Positions 1 through 6,015 of a DNA stretch of 6,015 bases are shown here, in pieces. The position numbers and the translations under genes were made by a program. Position 1 is the stretch's first letter. Every line of letters begins with the position of its first letter. The notes beneath the pieces were generated by a model. That model was not told where the DNA came from. It did no database searches and saw only the letters and a program-made list of their open reading frames with translations. The stretch is from Niastella sp. (GTDB lineage Bacteria > Bacteroidota > Bacteroidia > Chitinophagales > Chitinophagaceae), in the NCBI GenBank assembly GCA_021154515.1, contig JAJKIL010000254.1, positions 1 through 6,015 on the forward strand, given 5' to 3'.

Positions 1-971
1 GCAGCAGCTTTGACCGCTATTTTCTCGGTAGCAACCGTATGTTCATTATTATGTTGAATATTGATGGCCATTTCTTCCATGGAAGAAGCCACTTCTTCGG
101 CTGAGGCAGCCTGCTCGGTAGCGCCTACACTCATTTGTTGCGATGCGGCGCTTAACTGCTGACTAGCTGAGGTAATGGTATCGGCTCCGGAAATTATGCC
201 CAATACGATCTCACGCAGGTTATTCACCATGTTGCGAATAGCCAGTTGCAGCTCATCACCAGGGTGTTTGTTATAATCTACGTCCAGGTCACCATTGGCA
301 ATTTTCTTTACCTGGTTTACAGAGCGGGTAATGGAGGCAATAATCATATAGGAAATCAACACCGCCACCAAAACGATCAATACAAACAGGATGATCATAT
401 TGCGACGGCCGTTTGCATACATTTCTGCTGTATGCAATTCAATAGTGGCCAGGCGTGCTTTATCTTTCAGCACAATGGAATCCAGTATTGCCATTGCTTC
501 CGAAGCAGCGGATGCCGCTTCGTTCAAAGACAGCTTCGTTGCCTGGGCATTGCTTTCCGGTGTATTCAGATCAACGGCCAGGTGTTTTATTGTATTAAGA
601 TAGTTGAGGTATACATTCCATTTGATCACAAAATTGTTCAGATCGGTTTTGCTTTCGTTATCCAGCAAACCATTCACCGTTTTTATATACTGATCTATTT
701 CACTGATCTTTTTATCCGCATCCCGGTGCAGGTCCTGTAATTTCGCATCATTCAGGTTCATGCACATTTCTTTATCCAGCTTTACCACACCATCTACGGC
801 TGAGGCTATTTTCCCTGACAACACAATCCGGTTCACATCGGTAGTGATCACCGTGTTCAGCCAGTTGTTGAGGTCATAAGAATTTTTATTGCCGAGGTAA
901 AAAATGCTGCCCGATAACAAGATCAATACCAGGAAGCACCCAACCAATTTTTGTTTTATAGTTAATAACAT
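1..971 (-). CDS. Methyl-accepting chemotaxis protein 2, partial (C-terminus beyond window)
   Basis: Membrane chemoreceptor that should signal through CheW to CheA. The first 323 residues are visible and the frame is open to the window edge. A short cytoplasmic N-terminus (MLLTIKQKL) leads into TM1 at about residues 10-27. A mostly helical extracytoplasmic region at about 28-190 resembles a four-helix-bundle MCP sensor. TM2 is at about 191-212. A single HAMP-like module follows at about 213-258 (motif NGDLDVD), then the start of the signalling helix. The stretch AASAEEVASS around residue 288-297 fits the MCP methylation consensus with an E-E pair. The conserved hairpin tip is not reached. The ATG at 971 is chosen because it aligns with the start of the neighbouring MCP (MKPLTIKQRL) and lies 12 bases after that gene's stop. 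No Shine-Dalgarno is seen. It is a clear paralogue of the upstream MCP but lacks its second HAMP. Family is near certain; the ligand is unknown. Confidence 0.93.
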   Translation of the reverse strand, partial: MLLTIKQKLVGCFLVLILLSGSIFYLGNKNSYDLNNWLNTVITTDVNRIVLSGKIASAVDGVVKLDKEMCMNLNDAKLQDLHRDADKKISEIDQYIKTVNGLLDNESKTDLNNFVIKWNVYLNYLNTIKHLAVDLNTPESNAQATKLSLNEAASAASEAMAILDSIVLKDKARLATIELHTAEMYANGRRNMIILFVLIVLVAVLISYMIIASITRSVNQVKKIANGDLDVDYNKHPGDELQLAIRNMVNNLREIVLGIISGADTITSASQQLSAASQQMSVGATEQAASAEEVASSMEEMAINIQHNNEHTVATEKIAVKAA

Positions 972-983
972 GTTCAGGAAGTA

Positions 984-2768
984 TTAATAATATTGTTCGT
1001 ATTCCTTATCGAGATGATCGCCACCTTTCATTGCAATGGATACCTTATGACCGTTTTGTTTTACCGGTTTATGTTGAAAGGAATGGCCATTGGTACCCAC
1101 CACCGGTTTTTTATATATCGGTTGTATAGTGGGTCTGAACCGGGCATGTTCGCCGATCTTGAAAAAGTCCACCGCCTGACGCAATTGCTCTGCCTGCACC
1201 ATCAGTTCTTCAGAGCTTGCCGCCACTTCTTCCGATACGGCTGCATTCTGTTGTATTACGTGATTCAGTTCCTGCAGGGCGTTGCTTATTTGTTCGGCAT
1301 TCATCGTTTGTTCTTTACCCGAGGTACTGATCTCCTTTACCAGTACAGATGTTTTTTCAATATCAGGCGCCACCTCTTCCAGCAACTTACCCGAACGGCC
1401 GGCCATATCGATGCCTGCTGAAGAAAGCTGGTTTATTTCATTGGCGGCCGCCTGGCTACGTTCTGCCAGCTTTTTAACTTCAGCCGCCACTACCGCAAAC
1501 CCTTTTCCCTGCTCACCGGCACGGGCAGCTTCAATGGCCGCATTCAACGCCAGCAAATTGGTTTGACGGGCTATTTCGCCAATAATGGTGATCTTGCTGG
1601 TGATCTCTTTCATCGACACTTCTGTGCTTTTCACGACTTTGTTGCTTTCCAGGATATCGGTGGCCGCTTTGGCGGCCATTTTTTCTGTAGTGAATGCATG
1701 GCCGTTATTATGCTGAATGTTGGCAGCCATTACTTCCATAGAGGAGGCCACTTCTTCCGCAGAAGCGGCCTGTTCTGTGGCGCCAGAGCTCATCATTTGC
1801 GAGGCCGCGCTTAACTGCTGACTGGCTGAAGAAATGGTATCGGCGCCGGAAACAATGCCATTCACAATATCGCGCAACCGAAGCACCATGCTTTGTAAAG
1901 CGGTTTCCAGTTCCCCTTCCGGCTTTTTACTTACATCTATTGTAAGATCACCTTCTGATACTTTTTTTGCAATGGCTACACTCTCCTGCAGTTTACTGGT
2001 TGTTGTATTTATCTGGTGGAGCAATTCACCGATCTCATCTTTTCTATAATTAACAATGCGGTTTGAGAAATCACCCCTGGCCAGCTTTTGCACGGCAAGG
2101 GTGGCTTTGGCCATAGAACGGGAAGTAGAAGAAATGGTGCTGTATAACATGGCGACCTTAACCAGAATAATAAGTATGAAAACGATCAGCATATCCCGCT
2201 GGCCTTTAGTATACAGCGTATTGGTATTTTCTTCTATCGTGGTGAGTTCTTCACTGTTCCTTCGTATCAACCTGTTTAAGCTGGCAGTAGCAGCTTCCAG
2301 GGAAACGGTGGATTTGTTTAATATAACATCATATGCTTCAGCATTGCTTTGTGCTGTATTCAATTCACCCGCCAGGTGTTTCACCTGTTTATAGTCTTCC
2401 AGGTATAATTGGTATTTCTGAAGAAATATATCAAATTCACGATTCTCCTGCTCATCCATTATCTTCTTTATTTTACTGATATTCTGATCGATGGACAGTA
2501 TTGTGTTCTCCCCTTTTTCCTGCAGCTTATTTAATTTATTCCTTTCCTGCACCAGGTACATTTCCTTTTCGGTGTTGGCAAGCGCCTGCACATCTGCGGC
2601 CAGTTTACCCGACAGCTCTATGCACCGGGTATGGGAAGTGACTCCGGCTTTAACCCATTCATTCAGTTGATGGGTATTTTTGTTTCCGAAATAAAAGATG
2701 GTGCCGGATAATAATACCATTATCGCACTGGTAATATATAACCGTTGTTTTATTGTAAGGGGTTTCAT
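984..2768 (-). CDS. Methyl-accepting chemotaxis protein 1 (4HB-like sensor, double HAMP)
   Basis: Complete 594-residue membrane chemoreceptor. TM1 is at about residues 11-28, the helical four-helix-bundle-like sensor at about 29-190, and TM2 at about 192-211. HAMP 1 spans about 212-261 (ARGDF, KDEIGEL). A second HAMP-like unit spans about 262-305 (SEGDLTIDV, GELETAL). The MCP signalling hairpin follows, with the highly conserved tip at about 396-439 (EIARQTNLLALNAAIEAARA, then GKGFAVVAAEVKKLAERS). Two methylation-type E-E pairs fit the consensus well: E338/E339 in AASAEEVASS and E513/E514 in AAVSEEVAAS. A later E346 site has Val where the paralogue has a second Glu. After about residue 540 comes a polar, probably flexible tail ending EYEQYY, which fits the aromatic CheR/CheB-docking pentapeptide pattern. 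The gene sits 39 bases after cheW and 12 before the next MCP, so co-transcription is likely. The ATG at 2768 gives the usual short N-terminus before TM1. The stimulus cannot be read from sequence. Confidence 0.96.
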   Translation of the reverse strand: MKPLTIKQRLYITSAIMVLLSGTIFYFGNKNTHQLNEWVKAGVTSHTRCIELSGKLAADVQALANTEKEMYLVQERNKLNKLQEKGENTILSIDQNISKIKKIMDEQENREFDIFLQKYQLYLEDYKQVKHLAGELNTAQSNAEAYDVILNKSTVSLEAATASLNRLIRRNSEELTTIEENTNTLYTKGQRDMLIVFILIILVKVAMLYSTISSTSRSMAKATLAVQKLARGDFSNRIVNYRKDEIGELLHQINTTTSKLQESVAIAKKVSEGDLTIDVSKKPEGELETALQSMVLRLRDIVNGIVSGADTISSASQQLSAASQMMSSGATEQAASAEEVASSMEVMAANIQHNNGHAFTTEKMAAKAATDILESNKVVKSTEVSMKEITSKITIIGEIARQTNLLALNAAIEAARAGEQGKGFAVVAAEVKKLAERSQAAANEINQLSSAGIDMAGRSGKLLEEVAPDIEKTSVLVKEISTSGKEQTMNAEQISNALQELNHVIQQNAAVSEEVAASSEELMVQAEQLRQAVDFFKIGEHARFRPTIQPIYKKPVVGTNGHSFQHKPVKQNGHKVSIAMKGGDHLDKEYEQYY

Positions 2769-2807
2769 GCTCAGGGTATGGAGTTGTTTAATAAGTTAGA
2801 AGATCTA

Positions 2808-3284
2808 TTAACTGGCTGCGGCCAATAACATCAGTTCATCTGCTGCAAAAACTTTATCAGGTTCCAGGATCATGGCAAAATTATCACCGGTGTTGCCCAT
2901 CCCTACTATCAGCTCACTGTTGCAAAAAGCGCCAATACCGGTTGAAGGCTGAATATCGGCCTCCCGTAGCTCAATAACCTCCCGCACAGAATCAACCAGC
3001 ACGCCTACCAGCAAAGGGTCTTTACCGGCGCCAATGCCCATTACAATAATGCAGCTGTCGATGGTAAAAGGCGTATCGGTCATACCAAACTTTATGCGGG
3101 CGTCTATAACTGGTAGTATATTGCCCCGTAAGTTGATGACACCACGCATAAAAGATGGCGACATGGGCACTTTCACAATAGGTTTTATTTCCAGGATCTC
3201 CAGCACCCGCGTCACATTTACAGCAAACAGCGCTGCATCGAGAGTAAATGTTAAATACGAGTCGGCCTGTTGCATCAGGTTCAT
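2808..3284 (-). CDS. cheW: Chemotaxis adaptor protein CheW
   Basis: Single-domain CheW of 158 residues, the usual size for the family. It is a cytoplasmic SH3-like scaffold that links the MCP hairpin tips to the P5 domain of CheA in signalling arrays. The N-terminal half has the pattern LTFTLDAALFAVNVTRVLEI, then IKPIVKVP. The diagnostic segment FMRGVINLRGNILPVIDAR lies at about residues 45-63 and includes the conserved R53 and D61. A second core strand pair follows at about 91-105 (LLVGVLVDSVREVIE), and the C-terminus is Ala-rich. The chosen ATG overlaps the TGA of cheA as ATGA, a common arrangement for translational coupling; M4 is an alternative but lacks that support. It lies between cheA and the first MCP, which suggests that it couples these receptors to this kinase. 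Nothing odd is seen in it. Confidence 0.96.
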   Translation of the reverse strand: MNLMQQADSYLTFTLDAALFAVNVTRVLEILEIKPIVKVPMSPSFMRGVINLRGNILPVIDARIKFGMTDTPFTIDSCIIVMGIGAGKDPLLVGVLVDSVREVIELREADIQPSTGIGAFCNSELIVGMGNTGDNFAMILEPDKVFAADELMLLAAAS

Positions 3285-4900
3285 ATCGCTTTGCTTTTTT
3301 TGTTTAGGGACTGCGCTATTACTTTATTGGTATCCAGCACCAGGGCAATGTTGCCATCGCCCAAAATGGTAGCGCCTGAAACGATGTCGAGGTGATTAAA
3401 ATACCGGCCCAGTGGTTTTAAGACCGCCTGAAATTTGCCGGCAATAATATCTACCAGTAATCCAATTTTTTTCTCCCCATAATGTACGATCACAATTTCA
3501 TGACTTTGCCGGGCTGCAGAGACTCCTACCAGCTCTTCCTGTAAATTGATGAAAGGAATAGTTTCTTTATCTATCACCATCACCTGGGCAAACCCGTTCA
3601 TGAGTTGCACCGACGACACTTCGTGACAAATATCTACAGCCGATAAGGGAATTACATAATCGGCCCCGTTCACTTTCACCAGCAAGCCATCGATGATCGA
3701 TAACGTAATGGGTAATTGAATAATAACGGTGGTGCCTTCATGTTCGGTGGAGTGTATGGAAACCCGGCCTTTGATATCGGCAATGCGGCGCTTTACTACA
3801 TCCATCCCCACCCCGCGACCAGAGGTTTCGGTTATTTGATCGGCTGTTGAAAAACCTGGCACAAAAACCAGTTGCTGCAATTCTTTATCGCTTATTACAT
3901 CGCTTTCATCTATCAGTCCATTTTTAATAGCCGTTCTTCTGATCTTTTCTATATTCATGCCTTTGCCATCGTCCTGTATTTCCAGGTACACGTGGGCGCC
4001 GGCGCAATACGCTTTCAACACAATACGGCCATGCCGCGGTTTGCCTGTTTGTTGGCGAAGCGCAGGTTCTTCAATGCCATGGTCAATGCTGTTGCGCAAT
4101 AAATGCATCAGGGGGTCCTGCAACCCCTCCATTATATTTTTATCAAGCTCTGTTTCGGTTCCTTCCGTAACAAAATCAATTTCTTTATGCAGTTCGGCAG
4201 CCAGGTCGCGCACCATGCGGTGAAACGGCGTTACCATATTTTCAACCGGCACCATACACATGCTGAAAGCATTGTCGCGAATGCGGGTAGAGATCTTCTC
4301 CAGACTTTCCGCCGCTGCTACCAGGTCGGGCTGCGGGTGTTCGCTGGTAAGAACATTTAATTTAGCCTGCAAGGTGATCAATTCCGTTACGAGGCTCATC
4401 ATGGTATCCAACCGTTCAACAGGTACTCTTATACCTGGTATGGCTGGTTTTCTTTTATAGATGGTAGCATCATCCGTTACAATGGTGAGCTGCTCGCCTT
4501 TGCTTACCGCCTGCCCTTCATTCGAGTAATCGAGGATGGTTACAATATCGTTCGTTAATATATCGTGTAAATGCTTATTGCTGTCACCAATTTGTTTATC
4601 GCCATTTAATAAACCCGATAAATGATCGAGGGAAGCCAGCGTAATGTTTATGATGGCGGAGGAAATTTTTAATTTACCGGCGCGCACCAGTTCATAAATA
4701 GCTTCCAGGTGATGGGTAAAATCAGTTATTGTCCTGAATCCCATCATGGCACTGTTTCCCTTCAACGTATGCAGGTTACGAAATACCTGTTGTATCAGTG
4801 AAGCATCATCGGGATGCGTCTCCAGCAACAGCATCAGCTTTTCCAGGTCGGCCAACAGTTCCAGGGCCTCTGACGTATATTTGGCTTCGAACGGGTTCAT
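3281..4900 (-). CDS. cheA: Chemotaxis histidine kinase CheA (P1-P3-P4-P5, no P2)
   Basis: Cytoplasmic histidine kinase of 539 residues that autophosphorylates under receptor control and passes the phosphate to response regulators. P1/HPt occupies about residues 1-120, with phosphoacceptor H44 in RNLHTLKGNSAMMG. A short polar linker at about 121-155 replaces the P2 regulator-binding domain. P3 dimerisation helices begin at IRVPVERLDTMMSLVTELI (about 157-175). The P4 ATPase has an N box with H266, N270, D273 and H274 (HLLRNSIDHGIEEP), a G1 box DDGKGM at 310-315 and a G2 box GRGVGMDVVK at 361-370. P5, the CheW-like domain, fills about 395-530 (LPITLSIIDGLLVKVNG to ALVLDTNKVI). All key catalytic residues are present, so it should be active. 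It is shorter than enterobacterial CheA (about 650 residues), mainly because P2 is missing. The ATG directly follows the TAA of the regulator gene and the 3' end overlaps cheW by 4 bases, so translational coupling is likely on both sides. Confidence 0.97.
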   Translation of the reverse strand: MNPFEAKYTSEALELLADLEKLMLLLETHPDDASLIQQVFRNLHTLKGNSAMMGFRTITDFTHHLEAIYELVRAGKLKISSAIINITLASLDHLSGLLNGDKQIGDSNKHLHDILTNDIVTILDYSNEGQAVSKGEQLTIVTDDATIYKRKPAIPGIRVPVERLDTMMSLVTELITLQAKLNVLTSEHPQPDLVAAAESLEKISTRIRDNAFSMCMVPVENMVTPFHRMVRDLAAELHKEIDFVTEGTETELDKNIMEGLQDPLMHLLRNSIDHGIEEPALRQQTGKPRHGRIVLKAYCAGAHVYLEIQDDGKGMNIEKIRRTAIKNGLIDESDVISDKELQQLVFVPGFSTADQITETSGRGVGMDVVKRRIADIKGRVSIHSTEHEGTTVIIQLPITLSIIDGLLVKVNGADYVIPLSAVDICHEVSSVQLMNGFAQVMVIDKETIPFINLQEELVGVSAARQSHEIVIVHYGEKKIGLLVDIIAGKFQAVLKPLGRYFNHLDIVSGATILGDGNIALVLDTNKVIAQSLNKKSKAI

Positions 4901-5263
4901 TTAACCGATCATCTGTTTTACAGTGGAAACCAGTTTTTCATTCATCATGTCTTTCGACAATAAAGCATTGGCGCCTGACTTCATTAAATAGTCGGTGTCG
5001 CTGTTACTGTGCGAATCGAATAATACAATGGGAATGTGTTGGTAGGCGGCCTGCAGACGAATGGAATGTATAAGGCCCAATCCATCCAGTTTCGGCATAT
5101 TCAGATCGGTTATTACCAGGTCAATATGCCGGCCGTCGAAATGTTTTAATGCATCCTGGCCATCAACGCCGGCCAGGGTTGTATACCCCTCCTGTTCAAG
5201 AGTGAACCGGATCATTTGCACCACAAAATCAGAATCATCTACTATTAGTACGGTCTTATTCAT
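4901..5263 (-). CDS. Single-domain response regulator, CheY-like
   Basis: Receiver-only protein of 120 residues from the ATG at 5263, close to the usual CheY length. It opens with MNKTVLIVDDSDFVVQMIRF, giving the acidic pocket D9/D10. The phosphoacceptor is D53 in LVITDLNMPKLDG, and the conserved Lys is K104 in LLSKDM. No output domain follows, so it presumably acts by protein binding after phosphorylation by the adjacent CheA. Two conserved positions differ from typical receivers. An ungapped alignment of IPIVLFDSHS to the common IPIIMLTAHS places D83 at the switch Thr/Ser. The usual Lys-Pro dipeptide is Lys-Asp (K104-D105). An in-frame TTG at 5287 would add 8 residues before the first beta-strand; I prefer the ATG because it gives the normal receiver N-terminus. 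It is the first gene of the operon, and its stop abuts the cheA start. Whether it controls motility or another output is not shown. Confidence 0.92.
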   Translation of the reverse strand: MNKTVLIVDDSDFVVQMIRFTLEQEGYTTLAGVDGQDALKHFDGRHIDLVITDLNMPKLDGLGLIHSIRLQAAYQHIPIVLFDSHSNSDTDYLMKSGANALLSKDMMNEKLVSTVKQMIG

Positions 5264-5336
5264 AAACGAATATTGGGATTTTATCAAAAGAGGTCAGGCT
5301 TACAATATCAGTTGTAAAATAACGTCAGTGGGGGCA

Positions 5337-5358
5337 GTGCACCCTATTGAGGCTGCAC
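5337..5358. repeat. Short inverted repeat in the operon leader region
   Basis: The arms GTGCA (5337-5341) and TGCAC (5354-5358) are perfect inverted copies. Inside them, one G-G mismatch on the minus strand and two further C-G pairs would close a six-base loop. It lies 74 bases before the response-regulator start, so it could form a hairpin in the leader RNA or be a protein-binding site. No T-run follows on the minus strand, so it is not a typical intrinsic terminator. It may also be chance. Confidence 0.3.
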
Positions 5359-5394
5359 CTAATATTATGAGGTTACTGGTTTATATGTAGAAGG

Positions 5395-5409
5395 GTGGTA
5401 TATTACCAC
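5395..5409. promoter_or_regulatory. Palindrome GTGGTA-TAT-TACCAC, possible operator
   Basis: Two perfect 6-base arms flank a 3-base centre, about 130 bases upstream of the response-regulator start and 79 bases below the end of the S24 gene. The size and symmetry suit a dimeric DNA-binding protein. It is the strongest dyad in the 224-base non-coding gap at 5264-5487. I found no convincing Bacteroidota -33/-7 promoter (TTTG, TAnnTTTG) beside it, so its role as an operator is inference. Confidence 0.35.
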
Positions 5410-5487
5410 TAAAGAGGAACGAAGTACACAATGTGAGCATCAATGACTTGAATAAATCCGAAAAGGGATATGCGTCAGGGTAAGCAC

Positions 5488-5811
5488 TTATTTCATAATA
5501 ACGGCTTCCACGCTAAAGATGGCCAGTACATCGTCCATCTTCCTGATAATCTCAGGGTATTGTTCGTTTTCCGCAATCAATATAATGCTGTTGTTCTCTG
5601 CGGATGGTTGAACGCGGCGTAAAAGGCCTTGTAGGTTTTTATCAACAACGTAATAATAATAACCGCCATTCAAAATCTTTGTAAAGCGAAGCTTTTTCAG
5701 GGCGATCCAGCTACCACTTTTAAACTTTGGTTCCATGCTATCGCCGGTTACGGCTATCACGCAATCAAAATTTCCTATAACAGGCGCATCAATACGCCAG
5801 CCAATCAACAT
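5488..5811 (-). CDS. LexA/UmuD-like S24 domain protein, probably N-terminally truncated
   Basis: The 107 residues from the ATG at 5811 match the C-terminal S24 (LexA/CI/UmuD) fold. FDCVIAVTGDSMEPKFKSGSW contains nucleophile S25 in GDSM. It is followed by GGYYYYVV, then GLLRRV where LexA has VTVKRL, and IILIAENEQYPE matches the LexA strand LLPENSEFKP. Family members are self-cleaving repressors or UmuD-type subunits, usually with an N-terminal HTH or cleavable arm. Here the position of the catalytic Lys is occupied by Arg (R65, next to R66), so self-cleavage is doubtful. The ATG at 5811 starts inside the domain, after the expected cleavage region. The same frame continues upstream to 5940 with S24-like residues but has no ATG, GTG or TTG before a TAA at 5941-5943. 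The gene may therefore be a decayed remnant, a short non-peptidase S24 protein, or affected by a sequencing error. Its function and any link to the che operon are unknown. Confidence 0.65.
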   Translation of the reverse strand: MLIGWRIDAPVIGNFDCVIAVTGDSMEPKFKSGSWIALKKLRFTKILNGGYYYYVVDKNLQGLLRRVQPSAENNSIILIAENEQYPEIIRKMDDVLAIFSVEAVIMK

Positions 5812-6015
5812 GGGTTTTTCGTTGAGGGTAGTAATGCCGGGTGCATTGCCATCGGCTAATGGAAGGGCGTCGTCATCAGTTGTAAGAAAAATTCCGGTAA
5901 ATAAAGAGGGCGCAACCTGTTTGGTTGGTTTACCGTTATTTTATTTGGGCTCCTCGTAAAGTTAATCATGTTTTTTTTCTACATTATGGAGAAGCTCAAC
6001 CAGCTTACTATATAA
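5812..6015 (-). other. Upstream remnant in the S24 frame, interrupted by two stops
   Basis: In the same frame as the S24 gene, 5812-5940 encodes 43 further residues, including ALPLADGNAPGITTLNEKP, which resembles the region around the LexA cleavage site (LPLVGRVAAGEP). TAA codons then occur at 5941-5943 and 5962-5964. Beyond them, 5965-6015 reads LYSKLVELLHNVEKKHD, open to the window edge; the other two minus-strand frames are closed there. This last piece could be the C-terminus of a separate upstream gene or the helical linker of an original HTH-S24 regulator. A run of eight A residues on the minus strand (5971-5978) is a plausible slippage site, but shifting frame there does not by itself rejoin the S24 frame cleanly. 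Confidence 0.4.

Noticed and set aside
246..740. A 164-codon plus-strand open frame opposite the partial MCP
   Set aside because: It is antisense to a clear MCP coding region, and its Cys/His/Gln-rich translation shows no domain. It is a shadow of the real gene.
993..1421. A 142-codon plus-strand open frame opposite MCP 1
   Set aside because: It lies fully within the MCP signalling domain and tail on the other strand and has no recognisable motif.
3034..3372. Plus-strand open frame across the cheW/cheA junction
   Set aside because: Both opposite genes are strongly supported, and this translation has no family features.
5264..5287. N-terminal extension of the response regulator from a TTG at 5287
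   Set aside because: The ATG at 5263 gives the standard receiver N-terminus directly before the first beta-strand; the extra 8 residues add nothing recognisable.
5337..5358. Inverted repeat as an intrinsic terminator for the S24 gene
   Set aside because: The stem is short with a mismatch, and no T-run follows on the minus strand.
5450..5472. Small dyad ATCC/GGAT with a CTTTTC loop just after the S24 gene
   Set aside because: Only four pairs can form; too weak to call a terminator.
5735..5959. Plus-strand open frame opposite the S24 region
   Set aside because: It is antisense to the S24 domain, which has clear family motifs; the plus-strand product has none.

Overview
The window most likely comes from a Bacteroidota chromosome, probably a Chitinophaga- or Niastella-like member of the Chitinophagaceae. 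I infer this from protein style, moderate GC, the lack of Shine-Dalgarno sequences before the starts, and AT-rich spacers. No species can be named from the sequence. All supportable genes lie on the minus strand, so transcription runs from high to low coordinates.

Positions 5263 to 1 hold a compact chemosensory operon in the order single-domain response regulator, CheA, CheW, methyl-accepting chemotaxis protein (MCP) 1, MCP 2. MCP 2 is cut by the left edge of the window. Spacing is tight: regulator stop and cheA start abut (TAAATG), cheA and cheW overlap by ATGA, then come gaps of 39 and 12 bases. The parts form one pathway. Two membrane receptors with related four-helix-bundle type sensor regions would feed CheA through CheW, and CheA would phosphorylate the receiver protein. 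No CheR or CheB lies in the window, although both receptors carry glutamate pairs typical of methylation sites and MCP 1 ends in a CheR/CheB-tether-like aromatic motif.

Positions 5264-5487 are non-coding and carry two small inverted repeats upstream of the operon. Positions 5488-5811 encode a LexA/UmuD-like S24 domain with an Arg where the catalytic Lys is expected. Its reading frame continues upstream with S24-like sequence but meets stop codons and offers no ordinary start, so it looks truncated or decayed at its N-terminus.

I see no RNA gene, CRISPR array, insertion sequence or attachment site. The most interesting points are variations on known families rather than a clearly new system: the receptor pair with one versus two HAMP modules, CheA lacking P2, a receiver lacking two conserved switch residues, and the broken S24 gene.
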